Made by a program: the position numbers and the translations under genes. Positions 8,193 to 20,833 of a stretch of DNA of 64,000 bases are shown piece after piece (within the stretch, counting starts at the first letter, position 1; every line of letters starts with the position of its first letter). Source of the DNA: Weissella confusa (GTDB lineage Bacteria > Bacillota > Bacilli > Lactobacillales > Lactobacillaceae). The notes beneath the pieces are model-generated. The model had not been told where the DNA came from. It worked only from the letters and a program-made list of their open reading frames with translations, and did not search any database. The DNA lies in contig JAAOED010000001.1 of NCBI GenBank assembly GCA_016466735.1, forward strand, positions 1-64,000. Reading direction: 5' to 3'.

Positions 8193-10790
8193 TTACTCTT
8201 GTGAATCTGAATCGTCTTCAGCACGCGCAAGTAGCTCGGCTACTTCGGCTGGTTGTTCACCAGCAGCTGGTGCATCAGGTAAATCAGCGCCTGCTTGGTC
8301 AGCAACTGGTGCAGTTGCTACCCCATCTTGCGTCGCATCTTCTGATTCATCTTCGTGTTCAACCTTAGCGAAGGTTGCCACCACAGCATCATCATCCAAA
8401 CGAATTACGCGCACACCTTGGGTTGCACGACCAGTTTCAGAAACTGAATCAACTGTGAATCGAATCATAACACCCTTGTTAGTCGTCAACATGATATCTT
8501 CTGATCCGTCAACAACTGCCAAACCTGCCAAAGGTCCGTTCTTTTCAGTGATTTGGGCTGTCTTAATACCCTTACCACCACGACCCTTGACTGGGTATTC
8601 AGAGACTGGTGTTTGCTTTCCGTATCCCTTTTCAGTGATAACCAAAACGTGGCCTTCGTCCTTCAAAACTTCAGCGCCGATAACAAAGTCATCGTCACGT
8701 AGCGTGATACCACGGACACCGGCAGCTGAACGGCCCATTGAACGAACGGCTTCAGCATTGAATGAAACAGCATAACCACCGTGCGTACCAATCAACAAGT
8801 TCTCAGTACCATCAGTAATCATAACGTTGATCAATTCATCATCGTCATTCAACGTAATCGCCTTCAAACCGTGAGTACGAATGTTACCAAAGTCAGATAC
8901 TGGCGTCTTCTTAACACGTCCAAGGCGCGTCGTGAAGAACAAGTAATCCTTACTTTCAGCGGCATCCCCACGCACGTTGATAACTGTTTGAACACTCTCG
9001 CCAGCTTCAATTCCAAGCAAGTTAACCACTGGAATACCCTTAGCTGAACGGCCGTACTCAGGGATTTCGTATCCCTTCATCTTGTAGACCTTACCGGCGT
9101 TCGTGAAGAACAACAACGTATCGTGTGTTGATGTACCAATCAATTGATCGATAAAGTCATCATCGTTAACACCCATTCCTTGGACACCACGACCACCACG
9201 GTTTTGGGCACGGAATTCAGTTTGTGCCATACGCTTGATGTAACCACCACTCGTCAATGACACGATAATGTCTTCTTCTTCAATCAAATCTTCATCTTCA
9301 ATGCTAGTCACGTCACCGATTTGCAATTCCGTACGACGCTCATCACCGTACTTTTCTTGAATCTCAAGCAGCTCAGTGTAAATGATTTCGTCGATTCGCT
9401 CAGGCTTAGCTAAGATATCCTTGTAGTCAGCAATCGCTGTCATCAAGCCTTGATACTCTTCTTCAATCTTGCCACGTTCCAAACCTGTCAAACGAACCAA
9501 ACGCATGTCCAAGATGGCTTGCGCTTGCTTATCTGACAATGCGTAATCAGACATCAAACGATTCTTCGCAATTTCTGACGTCTCTGAACCACGAATAATG
9601 CTGATAATCGCATCAATGTGATCCAACGCAATACGCAAACCTTCCAAGATGTGCGCACGTGCTTCAGCCTTACGCAATTCGAATTCCGTACGACGACGAA
9701 CCACGATTTGTTGGTGCTCAAGATAAGCAACCAACATCGCCTTCAAGCCCAACAACTTTGGACGACCATCTTGAACGGCCAGCATGTTAAAGCTGAAACC
9801 AGTTTGCATCAACGTGTTCTTGTACAAGTTGTTCAAAACAACTGAAGCTGAAACGTCACGACGGATATCGATTGCAATACGGTAACCTGTTTGGTCAGAT
9901 TCATCGTTAACAGCGGTGATACCTTCGATACGCTTCTCACGTCCAAGTTCAGCAATTCGCTCAATCAACTTAGCCTTGTTAACCATGTATGGCAACTCAG
10001 TTACGATGATGCGTTCCTTACCAGACTTTTCCGTTTCAATTTCGACCTTCGCACGAACCGTTACGACACCTTTACCAGTCTCGTATGCCTTACGGATACC
10101 AGACTTTCCCATCACAATCGCACCAGTTGGGAAGTCCGGTCCTGGGACGGCTTCCATTAACTCAGCTGTTGTCACATCGGGATTCTTCATCAACATGTGG
10201 ATGGCAGAAATCACTTCACCCAAATTGTGAGGTGGGATGTTCGTTGCCATACCAACGGCGATTCCGTTGGCTCCGTTAACTAGCAAGTTAGGGAAACGAG
10301 CTGGCAATACAACCGGCTCACGATCCGTACCATCATAGTTATCAGCAAAATCAATCGTATCCTTGTTGATATCACGAAGCATTTCTGTTGCAATCTTGCT
10401 CAAACGCGCTTCGGTATAACGCATGGCGGCAGCTGGGTCACCATCGACAGAACCGAAGTTTCCGTGACCATCAACTAGCATGTAGCGGTAACTAAAATCT
10501 TGCGCCATACGAACCATTGATTCGTAAATAGCAGAATCACCGTGGGGGTGATACTTACCCATAACGTCACCGACGATACGAGCAGACTTCTTGTGTTGCT
10601 TATCAGGCGTCACACCCAATTCGTTCATTCCGTACAAGATACGGCGGTGAACCGGCTTCAATCCATCACGGACGTCAGGCAAAGCACGAGCCACGATAAC
10701 TGACATCGCGTAGTCCAAGAATGACGTTCGCATTTGCTCGCCAAGCTTAGCGGGCTTAATGCGGCTGTTATTTTGTTCTTCTTCAGCCAT
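8193..10790 (-). CDS. gyrA: DNA gyrase subunit A
   Basis: The breakage-reunion subunit of DNA gyrase, which introduces negative supercoils as A2B2 with GyrB. The 865-residue protein has the winged helix with catalytic Tyr125 in AMRYTEARL. The quinolone-determining region [10 protein letters not shown] is at 81-90 with the usual Ser86 and Glu90. A GyrA-box ([10 protein letters not shown]) lies near 525-535 and a six-bladed C-terminal beta-pinwheel to about 810. The last 55 residues are an acidic, Ala/Asp/Glu-rich tail. AAAGGAAC precedes the start. It follows gyrB by about 43 bases in the same transcript. Confidence 0.98.
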   Translation of the reverse strand: MAEEEQNNSRIKPAKLGEQMRTSFLDYAMSVIVARALPDVRDGLKPVHRRILYGMNELGVTPDKQHKKSARIVGDVMGKYHPHGDSAIYESMVRMAQDFSYRYMLVDGHGNFGSVDGDPAAAMRYTEARLSKIATEMLRDINKDTIDFADNYDGTDREPVVLPARFPNLLVNGANGIAVGMATNIPPHNLGEVISAIHMLMKNPDVTTAELMEAVPGPDFPTGAIVMGKSGIRKAYETGKGVVTVRAKVEIETEKSGKERIIVTELPYMVNKAKLIERIAELGREKRIEGITAVNDESDQTGYRIAIDIRRDVSASVVLNNLYKNTLMQTGFSFNMLAVQDGRPKLLGLKAMLVAYLEHQQIVVRRRTEFELRKAEARAHILEGLRIALDHIDAIISIIRGSETSEIAKNRLMSDYALSDKQAQAILDMRLVRLTGLERGKIEEEYQGLMTAIADYKDILAKPERIDEIIYTELLEIQEKYGDERRTELQIGDVTSIEDEDLIEEEDIIVSLTSGGYIKRMAQTEFRAQNRGGRGVQGMGVNDDDFIDQLIGTSTHDTLLFFTNAGKVYKMKGYEIPEYGRSAKGIPVVNLLGIEAGESVQTVINVRGDAAESKDYLFFTTRLGRVKKTPVSDFGNIRTHGLKAITLNDDDELINVMITDGTENLLIGTHGGYAVSFNAEAVRSMGRSAAGVRGITLRDDDFVIGAEVLKDEGHVLVITEKGYGKQTPVSEYPVKGRGGKGIKTAQITEKNGPLAGLAVVDGSEDIMLTTNKGVMIRFTVDSVSETGRATQGVRVIRLDDDAVVATFAKVEHEDESEDATQDGVATAPVADQAGADLPDAPAAGEQPAEVAELLARAEDDSDSQE

Positions 10791-10833
10791 TTTTGTTCCT
10801 TTCTAGTTGTTCAATGCTGTGGCTAACACAACA

Positions 10834-13945
<3,112 letters not shown>

Positions 13946-13946
<1 letters not shown>

Positions 13947-14185
13947 TAGTCTGCTTCAGCACCCATCCCGTTAATCACAAAGCGCTCACCAGATGGCACC
14001 GCCACGATATCGCCAGGGTACAACTTGCGACCACGACGATCATCAGGCTCTTGATTAACAAGCACCGTGTTCTCACGTAGGTACCACTTAGCTTGTCCAC
14101 CCGTTGAGATAATGCTTTCTTCCTTCAATAGTTGCCCTAGTGTAATAAAGGGCGTTTGAATATGCACTTCAGTAGCCAATTGCAT
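13946..14185 (-). CDS. yaaA: S4-domain RNA-binding protein YaaA
   Basis: A 79-residue S4-domain protein of the YaaA/YlmH type, always found between dnaN and recF in Firmicutes. The S4 fold covers about residues 13-66 ([37 protein letters not shown]). A role in 50S ribosome assembly has been suggested for B. subtilis YaaA. The stop codon overlaps the recF start by one base. The gap of about 190 bases back to dnaN contains the dnaN terminator, so yaaA probably has its own promoter near 14200-14260. Confidence 0.92.
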
Positions 14186-14317
14186 TGTCCTTTCTGCTGA
14201 AAAAATTCAGCTGAGAAATGTCTCCATAAGTAAATTTATTATACGCTATTTTCTAGCATTATTCAATGTAATTCCGGCTTCAGAGGGCGTCTGAGCGGTT
14301 GAAGATAAAATCAAACA

Positions 14318-14368
14318 AAAAAGCCGAAAATCGCTGTTTTTTCGTTAAACGGCGATTTTCGGCTTTTT
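14318..14368. terminator. Terminator after dnaN
   Basis: A long perfect stem, 14318-14334 with 14352-14368, ends in T tracts in the minus-strand direction just past dnaN. It separates dnaN from yaaA. Confidence 0.85.
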
Positions 14369-14376
14369 AAATCATT

Positions 14377-15507
14377 TTAGTAAGTACGCACTGGCGTAAT
14401 TAGTTGAATGAAGTTTGTTTCATTGTTAGTTGGCACCAAAGTAAATGGATCCAAGGCTGTCTTAAAGCCAATTTGAATTTGTTCATCACCAAATGACTTC
14501 AACGCTTCGCGCATGTAGTCAGGGTTAAATGAAATCGTCAATTCATCACCGGCAGTTTCAGCAGCGAAAATTTGCTCTTCAACGCGACCAACTTCAGGTG
14601 AGTTAGAAGAAATCAATGACTTCTCATCACTAACCGTAAATTGGATAACGTTTGAGCGACCTTCGTGACTCAACAAAGCAGCACGTTCGATTGTTTGCAA
14701 CAAGTCACGTGCGTTAATCGTCAAAGTCGTACGCTTCTCAGTTGGAATCAAACGTGAGGCATCTGGGTAATTACCTTCCAACAAACGTGAGTAGAACGTT
14801 GTGTTTGCTCCCAATTGGAAAATAACTTGGTTTTCAGCCACGCGGACATCAACCGTTTCTACTTCATCAAGCATTGCTTGCAATTGGTTCAATGAAGGAC
14901 CTGGCACGATGATATCAGCATCAACATCTGATTCGTTCAAAGCGACAGTACGTTGTGCTAAACGGTGACGATCAGTTGCAACAGCCGTCAAATTTCCGCC
15001 TGCCAAAATAAAGTGCACACCAGTCAAGATTGGTTGGCTAAGTTGCTTTGATACAGCAATAACCGTTTGACCAATAACTTCGTTCAACGTTTCTGATGGC
15101 AAAGTCAAATTGTTGCGAACTTCAATTTCTGGCAAATGTGGGTAGTTATTAGCATCTTGCCCATTAATATCAAATTCTGAATTTTCTGACGTAATCTTTG
15201 CTTGGAATCCAGTTGTGTTTGACAACGTGAATGTCTCACCTGGCAAACGCTTAACGATATTTGAGAAGAAGGCAGCTGGCAAAACCAATGCACCTGGTTC
15301 TTGTATTGTTAGTGATGCTTGATCATCTGTAACTGGAATCAAAGTTTCAATTGAGATATCCGTATCTGATCCAGTCAAGGTTAAACCGTTGTTATCGAGA
15401 ACCAACTTAACACCCGTTAGGATTGGCATTGATGTACGAGATGAAATAGCACGGCTAACGTTATTCATAGCCTTGATGAAAACAGCTCGATTAATTGTAA
15501 ATTGCAT
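14377..15507 (-). CDS. dnaN: DNA polymerase III beta sliding clamp
   Basis: A 376-residue ring-forming processivity clamp for the replicative polymerase. It begins with the characteristic MQFTINRAVFIKAMNNVSRA, contains three repeated clamp domains of about 120 residues, and ends with the conserved ITPVRTY. It lies downstream of dnaA across a 213-base intergenic region that carries origin elements. GAGGAGATTATC precedes the start. No unusual features. Confidence 0.98.
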   Translation of the reverse strand: MQFTINRAVFIKAMNNVSRAISSRTSMPILTGVKLVLDNNGLTLTGSDTDISIETLIPVTDDQASLTIQEPGALVLPAAFFSNIVKRLPGETFTLSNTTGFQAKITSENSEFDINGQDANNYPHLPEIEVRNNLTLPSETLNEVIGQTVIAVSKQLSQPILTGVHFILAGGNLTAVATDRHRLAQRTVALNESDVDADIIVPGPSLNQLQAMLDEVETVDVRVAENQVIFQLGANTTFYSRLLEGNYPDASRLIPTEKRTTLTINARDLLQTIERAALLSHEGRSNVIQFTVSDEKSLISSNSPEVGRVEEQIFAAETAGDELTISFNPDYMREALKSFGDEQIQIGFKTALDPFTLVPTNNETNFIQLITPVRTY

Positions 15508-15720
15508 GATAATCTCCTCAAGCTTTTTTGCTCGGCATACTGCGCATGCGTCGCCTTAATGACTGATTTATTTATAAACAAAAAGATAATAATAATAATA
15601 AGGGGTGTGCATACTGTGGAAAAGGTCAAACTAGACCATTACACCAAGGATTGGTCTATGTATACAAACCTGTGGAAAACTTTTAGACACTTCGTGAATT
15701 ATTCACAATAGGTATTGATA
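15508..15720. other. Origin sub-region between dnaA and dnaN: candidate unwinding element
   Basis: Three DnaA-box-like sites (TGTGGAAAA at 15615-15623 and 15671-15679; TTATTCACA at 15699-15707) are followed toward dnaN by a short GC-rich patch (15602-15612). Next comes a run of AAT triplets (15585-15601), then an AT-rich stretch (15565-15584). This order (box, GC cluster, DnaA-trio-like triplets, AT-rich DNA) matches the basal unwinding system described at the B. subtilis incC region. The region must also carry a dnaN promoter. Confidence 0.65.
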
Positions 15721-17127
15721 CTAATTGCTCAATTCTTCACGAATTTGTTGAACTTGGCCAGCCAACACGGCATCATTTTCAATTGCATTCTCAATTTTTT
15801 CAGTTGAGTGCATAACTGTCGTGTGATCTTTACCACCAAAAGCACGGCCAATTTGTGGCAATGAGTCTTGGGTCAATTCACGTGCAATGTACATCGCAAT
15901 TTGACGTGGCACCACAATTTCCTTATTACGCTTCTTACCATTCAAGTCTTGAACCGTGACATTAAAGAACTTAGCCACTGTTTCTTGAATGATTGGAATC
16001 GTAATCGCGCGTTGACGCTTGAAGTTCATGGTCTCCAATATATCACGCGCCGTTTCAACCGTGACAGGCGCTGTTGCGAAACGCAACTTACCAGCAACTT
16101 GATTGAAAACACCTTCCAAATCACGGACGTTCGTATCAACGGCCGCTGCGATTTCATCAATCACATCATTAGGAATGTTGAGGTTTTCTTGTTCGGCCTT
16201 ATTACGAAGGATTGCAACACGGGTTGGTAAATCAGGCTTCGTAATGTTTGCTGAATAACCTTGAGCAAAGCGTGTAACCAAACGCATCTCAAGACCAGGA
16301 ATTTCCTTAGGCAACTTATCAGATGTTAGAACAATTTGGTGATTCTCACGCGTAATCGCATTAAACGTGTGGAAGAATTCTTCCTGAATCTTGTCCTTAT
16401 CAGCTAAGAATTGAATATCGTCTACTAATAGAAGATCAGCTGAACGGTATTCTTGTTTGAATGCTTCAGTTGCATTCGCACCACGACGCAACGCATCCGT
16501 GAAGTCGTTGATAAAGTCCTCAGTCGTGATGAACTTTACCTTGGCACTTGGATTGCGCTCCAAAACTTTATTACCAATGGCTTGCATCAAGTGGGTCTTC
16601 CCCAAACCTACTCCTCCATATATAAGAAGTGGATTCCATTGTGTACCAGGATTGTCGGCCACGGCTTGCGCAACAGCGTAGGCTTCACCGTTTTCATCTG
16701 AAGACACAAACGTTTCGAATCGGAATTCTGGGTTCAAAATTGATTGTGTAACAAAGTCAGATGCTGAGATCTCAACATTTGATTGCGGTGCAGCAGCTGG
16801 CGCAGTTGGTGTTTCCTCAAACAATGAGGTTGGTTGTGGCTTTAGGAACGTAACAGATGGAATGACAAATGTTGGTGTGCCATTCAATTTGTTTGTCGCA
16901 ATCATTGCTGCTTGAATGAATGCTTGATTATAAGAACTACTGGTATCTTGCCATTCTTCAGCAACCTGCTCGTGATTTGTAGCAAGTTGTAAAGTCAGCG
17001 TGTTGTTCTCATTTTCCATTACTGCAACGGGCGTTAAGGTTTCAACGTAGTTAGCATAGGAAAAAGTTTGTGCGATTGTGGCACGCAGTTCTTCTTTAAT
17101 GGCGTTCCAAAGTTGGACAGGATCCAT
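15721..17127 (-). CDS. dnaA: Chromosomal replication initiator DnaA
   Basis: AAA+ initiator that binds DnaA boxes and melts oriC. Domain I is at about 1-80 and a Pro/Ala-rich linker at about 95-125. The AAA+ domain has Walker A GGVGLGKTHLMQAIG and Walker B LLLVDDIQFL. C-terminal domain IV carries the DnaA-box recognition signature GRAFGGKDHTTVMHS. The start was placed at ATG 17127 (protein begins MDPVQLW, 468 residues) because AAGGAGGTCG lies just upstream, rather than at an upstream in-frame codon. Its promoter lies in the box-rich region 17128-17300, so autoregulation by DnaA is likely. Confidence 0.98.
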   Translation of the reverse strand: MDPVQLWNAIKEELRATIAQTFSYANYVETLTPVAVMENENNTLTLQLATNHEQVAEEWQDTSSSYNQAFIQAAMIATNKLNGTPTFVIPSVTFLKPQPTSLFEETPTAPAAAPQSNVEISASDFVTQSILNPEFRFETFVSSDENGEAYAVAQAVADNPGTQWNPLLIYGGVGLGKTHLMQAIGNKVLERNPSAKVKFITTEDFINDFTDALRRGANATEAFKQEYRSADLLLVDDIQFLADKDKIQEEFFHTFNAITRENHQIVLTSDKLPKEIPGLEMRLVTRFAQGYSANITKPDLPTRVAILRNKAEQENLNIPNDVIDEIAAAVDTNVRDLEGVFNQVAGKLRFATAPVTVETARDILETMNFKRQRAITIPIIQETVAKFFNVTVQDLNGKKRNKEIVVPRQIAMYIARELTQDSLPQIGRAFGGKDHTTVMHSTEKIENAIENDAVLAGQVQQIREELSN

Positions 17128-17770
17128 TTGGACGACCTCCTTAAATAACAAATAACGGTATCGGAATCTTTGGGTGGAAAGTTTTCCACAATACGTTCGT
17201 CAAAATTAATGAAATAATTAAGACGCAATTCGACAAATTCCATTTTAGCAGGTTGTGGATAAGTTTTCCACAAGTAATATTGCCTATGTATCAAGGGTTA
17301 CCGCAATTTTCAATAACATTTTGTGATATTCACACCCTGTGGAAATCTAAATTTAGGTTATCAACTTGGTGTGAATTTTGAAAATGGTGTTTCTGTGGAA
17401 ATCTGTGGATAAACTAGCTAAAATTGAGTTATTTACAAGGATTTGTGTAAAAGCCAGTGCATACGAGGCAAGGTTTTCAGGAGTTTTCCACATATTCACA
17501 AGGGGGTGTTGGGTAAATTATACAACCATGTGGAGATTGTGGAAAAAATGTGGATATTGGGGAAAACTAAACTAACAGGCTGTTACATTGGCGATTTTTA
17601 TCAACATAACGCTCCGTTAGGTTTTGGAAAACTCGCACACGGTTTAAATTTAAATTTTTTAAAGAAATTGTTAAGCGCTTTAGAATTTGACGGCGGATCT
17701 GTGAATTTTAGATAAACTATTTGTAAGCTGCTTTTCTTAATAGTTATTAAAAATAAATAAAGTGCTTTAG
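17128..17770. other. oriC: Replication origin oriC, dnaA-rpmH intergenic part
   Basis: This 0.65-kb non-coding stretch lies where gene orientation switches from minus to plus. It contains two perfect DnaA boxes (17254-17262 and 17404-17412, reading TGTGGATAA). About eight one-mismatch boxes accompany them (for example TTTTCCACA at 17182, 17264 and 17484; TGTGGAAAA at 17538; TGTGGATAT at 17549). The part from 17640 to 17770 is very AT-rich. With the dnaA-dnaN intergenic region it makes a bipartite origin of the Bacillus type. Predicted short ORFs across it are shadows. Confidence 0.88.
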
Positions 17771-17775
17771 AAAGC

Positions 17776-17874
17776 TTGCTAAGTAGATAGTTACGTGATA
17801 AACTGAAATACGAATTGTGGTTTGGCCTTGCCAACCGCAGGCCAAATCTAACTACGAATGGGAGGTGTATTCAC
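17776..17874 (+). promoter_or_regulatory. rpmH promoter and leader with a hairpin
   Basis: TTGCTA (17776-17781) and TAAACT (17799-17804) are 17 bp apart. The leader contains an 8-bp perfect stem, TTTGGCCT (17821-17828) with AGGCCAAA (17839-17846). A strong ribosome binding site, GGGAGGTG, follows just before the rpmH start. The hairpin is not followed by a T tract, so it is not a terminator. Confidence 0.65.
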
Positions 17875-18009
17875 ATGAAGCGTACATACCAACCTAAGAA
17901 GCGTCACCGCGAGCGTGTACACGGCTTCCGTAAGCGCATGAGCACTAGCAACGGACGTAAGGTGCTAGCACGTCGCCGCCAAAAGGGCCGCAAGGTATTG
18001 TCAGCCTAA
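17875..18009 (+). CDS. rpmH: 50S ribosomal protein L34
   Basis: A 44-residue ribosomal protein that is almost entirely Lys/Arg-rich. It begins [20 protein letters not shown] and ends GRKVLSA, the invariant L34 pattern. It is the first gene rightward from oriC, in the conserved rpmH-rnpA-yidC order. GGGAGG at 17861-17866 fixes the start at ATG 17875 rather than the upstream in-frame codon. Confidence 0.98.
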   Translation: MKRTYQPKKRHRERVHGFRKRMSTSNGRKVLARRRQKGRKVLSA

Positions 18010-18048
18010 TTAGGTCAGGCCTTCTATTAGGATTACTGATAACGATCG

Positions 18049-18081
18049 CGCGTGGTTCGGCCATTTTGGCTGAATCACGCG
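18049..18081 (+). promoter_or_regulatory. Hairpin between rpmH and rnpA
   Basis: A stem of about 14 bp with small mismatches (18049-18062 with 18068-18081) is followed by TTTTCTATTG. It could act as a partial terminator that lets a fraction of rpmH transcripts continue into rnpA, consistent with the different amounts needed of L34 and the RNase P protein. No separate rnpA promoter was seen. Confidence 0.5.
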
Positions 18082-18117
18082 TTTTCTATTGTCTTCAAAA
18101 AAGTCTGGAGCAAACAT

Positions 18118-18474
18118 ATGCGTAAGAGTTACCGTGTTAAAAAGGAAGCTGATTTCCAATTAGTCTTCGATCAACATCACTCGGTCGCAAACAAAATGTT
18201 TATTGTTTACACGATGGAGCGTGAACAACCAACCCACTTCCGCCTAGGAATTTCTATTTCTAAGAAGGTTGGGTTGCGTGGTCATGAGCGTGTATGGGTT
18301 AAGCGTCGTATTCGTCAAAGCGTTTTGGAATTTAAGCCAAACTTGCGCCAAGACGTCGATATCCTAGTGATTGCCCGTCCATCAGCTCATGACCAAGACA
18401 TGGCGATCATCAAGAAGAATTTGGAACACGTCTTCAAGTTGGCAAATCTGTTTGTCGATCAAGACGAAAACTAA
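18118..18474 (+). CDS. rnpA: Ribonuclease P protein component
   Basis: A 118-residue basic protein that assists the RNase P RNA in maturing tRNA 5' ends. The RNase P signature is at about residues 46-66 (FRLGISISKKVGLRGHERV; VKRRIRQSVLE). The start was set at ATG 18118 (MRKSYRVKKEADF) because a GGAG motif lies about 9 bases upstream and the protein then has the normal length. The upstream in-frame extension runs through the intergenic hairpin and is not supported. yidC follows after 27 bases. Confidence 0.96.
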   Translation: MRKSYRVKKEADFQLVFDQHHSVANKMFIVYTMEREQPTHFRLGISISKKVGLRGHERVWVKRRIRQSVLEFKPNLRQDVDILVIARPSAHDQDMAIIKKNLEHVFKLANLFVDQDEN

Positions 18475-18501
18475 AAACCACATATTATATGGAGAAAATC
18501 G

Positions 18502-19335
18502 ATGCAGTCTGCTAAGAAAGTATTTTCAACGCGTTCTACAGTTACCGCAGCTATCGCTTTAATCATTATGATTATTGCTGGTGTGATGTTTAAGGGTTCG
18601 GTTTCAGGAACTGGTTTCTGGCATGGTGTTATCATCGCCAACTTCTCACGCTCAATTTTGGGTGTGTCAGCTTGGTTTGGTAATAACTATGGTTTGGGAA
18701 TTATCGCCTTTACGATTTTGATTCGTCTTTTGATTTTGCCTTTGATGGTTTATCAAACGAAATCAATGCGTAAGATGCAAGAAGTTGCCCCTGCCTTGAA
18801 GGCTATTCAAGCCAAGTATCCAAATCGTGATACTGAGTCAATGGCTGCCATGCAAGCTGAGCAAAGCGCCCTTTATAAGGAAGCTGGTGTAAATCCATTT
18901 GCAAGCTTCTTGCCTTTGATTGTTCAAATGCCAATTTTGATTGCCTTGTATACGGCTATTCGTACAACGAAGCAATTGGAAACGGGAACTTTCTTGTGGG
19001 CTCAACTTGGTCAACACGACCACTTGTTCATTTTGCCAATTTTAGCTGCCCTATTCACGTTTGCTTCATCATACCTTGTGATGATGGGACAACCTGAAAA
19101 GAACAGCATGACAACGTCAATGACGTACATTATGCCAATTATGATCTTCATTTTTGCCATTAATGTACCATCAGCCTTGTCATTGTACTGGGTGGTTTCA
19201 AATGCCTTCCAAGTTGCACAAACATGGACGATTCAAAACCCATTTGAAATTCGTCGTGAGCGTGAAGCTAAGAAGCGTGCCGAAAAGGATCGCGAACGTG
19301 CAATCCGTAAGGCAAAGCGTGGCCACAAGCGTTAA
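18502..19335 (+). CDS. yidC: Membrane protein insertase YidC/Oxa1
   Basis: Inserts and folds membrane proteins, with or without SecYEG. This 277-residue Gram-positive type has a first hydrophobic segment at about 15-32. The conserved core follows (YGLGIIAFTILIRLLILPL at about 62-80), with further segments at about 127-145, 170-190 and 205-232. The C-terminal tail is strongly basic (KKRAEKDRERAIRKAKRGHK). Gram-positive YidC proteins usually end their signal peptide with a lipobox cysteine; this one has no cysteine there. A terminator follows instead of the usual jag (khpB) gene. Confidence 0.95.
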   Translation: MQSAKKVFSTRSTVTAAIALIIMIIAGVMFKGSVSGTGFWHGVIIANFSRSILGVSAWFGNNYGLGIIAFTILIRLLILPLMVYQTKSMRKMQEVAPALKAIQAKYPNRDTESMAAMQAEQSALYKEAGVNPFASFLPLIVQMPILIALYTAIRTTKQLETGTFLWAQLGQHDHLFILPILAALFTFASSYLVMMGQPEKNSMTTSMTYIMPIMIFIFAINVPSALSLYWVVSNAFQVAQTWTIQNPFEIRREREAKKRAEKDRERAIRKAKRGHKR

Positions 19336-19340
19336 CCATT

Positions 19341-19370
19341 AAAGACACCGCATTATGCGGTGTCTTTTTT
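19341..19370 (+). terminator. Terminator after yidC
   Basis: A 12-bp perfect stem (19341-19352 with 19356-19367) runs into a T tract, six bases past the yidC stop. Confidence 0.9.
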
Positions 19371-19494
19371 ATTACCAGTGAATGAAACTTGAAAAAATCT
19401 GAACGTTTTGTAAAGGCGCTTGTTATTGGGACATTTTTTCCTGGTAGGTGTGCTAAACTTAGGGATAGGAAACATATATGATAGGAGAACACCC

Positions 19495-20112
19495 ATGAAA
19501 GCATTTCGCGAGATTATGTCTTGGGTTATTCCGATTGCTATCGGATTAATTATTGCGCTCTTGATTAAGTCTTACTGGTTTACGTTGGTCCGTGTTGATG
19601 GAACTTCAATGGAGCCCAATTTGACTAACAACGAACGCGTATTTGTCTTGAAGCCAGACAAAGTTCACCGAGGAAGTGTCGTGGTATTTGATGCTTATGG
19701 TGAAGATCCAGAAGTTGATGGTCACAAGGATTACGTTAAGCGTGTAATTGGTATGCCTGGTGACACAGTTAGTGCTGTGAATGGTGTTATCAAGGTTAAC
19801 GGCAAGGTTGTTGATCAAGATTTTATTCCTGAATCTGAGCAAACAGCAACGAATACGGTTAATAATGTTGGTAACTGGTCAAGTTTGACTGAACTTGGTG
19901 ACCACATGGGGTGGCAACGTCAAAAGACGGTTAAGGTGCCAAAGGGACAATACTTCGTCCTTGGTGATCACCGTACAGTCTCAAATGACTCACGTTATTG
20001 GGGATTTGTCAGCGAAGACAAGGTTTTGGGTGTTGTGAAGGTGCCATTCTGGGGTAACGCAGAAAAGAAGGCCAACATTAACACACAATGGAAGACATTC
20101 TTTGAGAAGTAA
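19495..20112 (+). CDS. lepB: Signal peptidase I
   Basis: Membrane-bound serine-lysine protease that removes signal peptides from exported proteins. The 205-residue protein has one N-terminal membrane anchor (about 9-27). The nucleophile serine is in DGTSMEPNL (about residue 39) and the general-base lysine in KDYVKRVIGMPGD (about residue 81). The late GDHRTVSNDSRYWGFV motif is also present. The start is ATG 19495, preceded by AGGAGA; an upstream in-frame extension is not supported. It stands alone between two terminators. It would process the NEAT proteins and MetQ encoded in this window. Confidence 0.96.
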   Translation: MKAFREIMSWVIPIAIGLIIALLIKSYWFTLVRVDGTSMEPNLTNNERVFVLKPDKVHRGSVVVFDAYGEDPEVDGHKDYVKRVIGMPGDTVSAVNGVIKVNGKVVDQDFIPESEQTATNTVNNVGNWSSLTELGDHMGWQRQKTVKVPKGQYFVLGDHRTVSNDSRYWGFVSEDKVLGVVKVPFWGNAEKKANINTQWKTFFEK

Positions 20113-20114
20113 TG

Positions 20115-20150
20115 AAAAATGCGACTAGCAAAGTGCTAGTCGCATTTTTT
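20115..20150. terminator. Shared terminator of lepB and the haem operon
   Basis: A perfect 16-bp stem (20115-20130 with 20134-20149) with A and T tracts. It lies between the converging lepB gene and the last gene of the minus-strand haem uptake operon. Confidence 0.88.
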
Positions 20151-20833
20151 TATGCCGGTAAGATTAATGTTTGTTCATCCACGGACACGATTTTAAGTGG
20201 TGTTTGGAAAGCCACGGATAATTTTTCTGCATCAAGTAATGTAGGTGTCTCAGCAGTTGCTAATTCACCTGATTTATTAAGTAACCAGATATTATCGCTA
20301 TATGCAAATGCCTGGTTCAAATCATGTAGCACCATAATCACCGTTAAGTGGCGTTCTTTTTGGACACGCTGCAACGTTTTTAGAAAGATTTGCTGGTATT
20401 GCAAATCTAAATAAGTGGTTGGCTCATCAAGAATCAGTAAATCAGGTGCTTGATGGAGTACAAAGGCCAGCCAAGCGAGTTGCTGTTGCCCGCCAGATAG
20501 CGTCAGCATGTTTTGATCAAGCAATTCTTCGAGTTTTAAATCATTGATGATGTGTTCATCCAAGGATGGCTGTTTAATCGTTAATAAATCGCGTACAGTT
20601 AGCGGTTCAAACAACTCGTTTTTTTGTGCGAGCAACGCAATTTTCTTTGGCCGTTCCGTGATAAAACCGGCTGACGGATTTAGGTCATTGGTTATTAATT
20701 GCAATAAAGTTGTTTTACCGGCACCGTTTGGACCAATTAATGTCGTAATCCGATTGGGTGCAAGAGATGCTGAAACATCATTCAGAATATGTTTGTTATT
20801 ACGATTGAATGAAACATGATTAAGTTTAAGCAT
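20150..20833 (-). CDS. Haem/iron ABC transporter ATPase (FecE/FhuC type)
   Basis: Cytoplasmic ATPase energising uptake through the preceding FecCD-type permease. The 227-residue protein has Walker A GPNGAGKTTLLQ, ABC signature LSGGQQQLAWLAF, Walker B LLILDEPTTYLD and the H-loop MVLHDLNQAF. These are normal for cobalamin/siderophore/haem importers. The start was moved to ATG 20833, since GAGG lies 8 bases upstream. It overlaps the permease stop by 8 bases, so translation is coupled. It is the last gene of the five-gene operon. Substrate is inferred from the NEAT genes. Confidence 0.88.
   Translation of the reverse strand: MLKLNHVSFNRNNKHILNDVSASLAPNRITTLIGPNGAGKTTLLQLITNDLNPSAGFITERPKKIALLAQKNELFEPLTVRDLLTIKQPSLDEHIINDLKLEELLDQNMLTLSGGQQQLAWLAFVLHQAPDLLILDEPTTYLDLQYQQIFLKTLQRVQKERHLTVIMVLHDLNQAFAYSDNIWLLNKSGELATAETPTLLDAEKLSVAFQTPLKIVSVDEQTLILPA

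Noticed and set aside
8176-8775. 199-codon plus-strand open frame opposite gyrA
   Set aside because: Serine-rich translation typical of an antisense shadow of a conserved gene; it lies entirely across the gyrA C-terminus and has no independent family.
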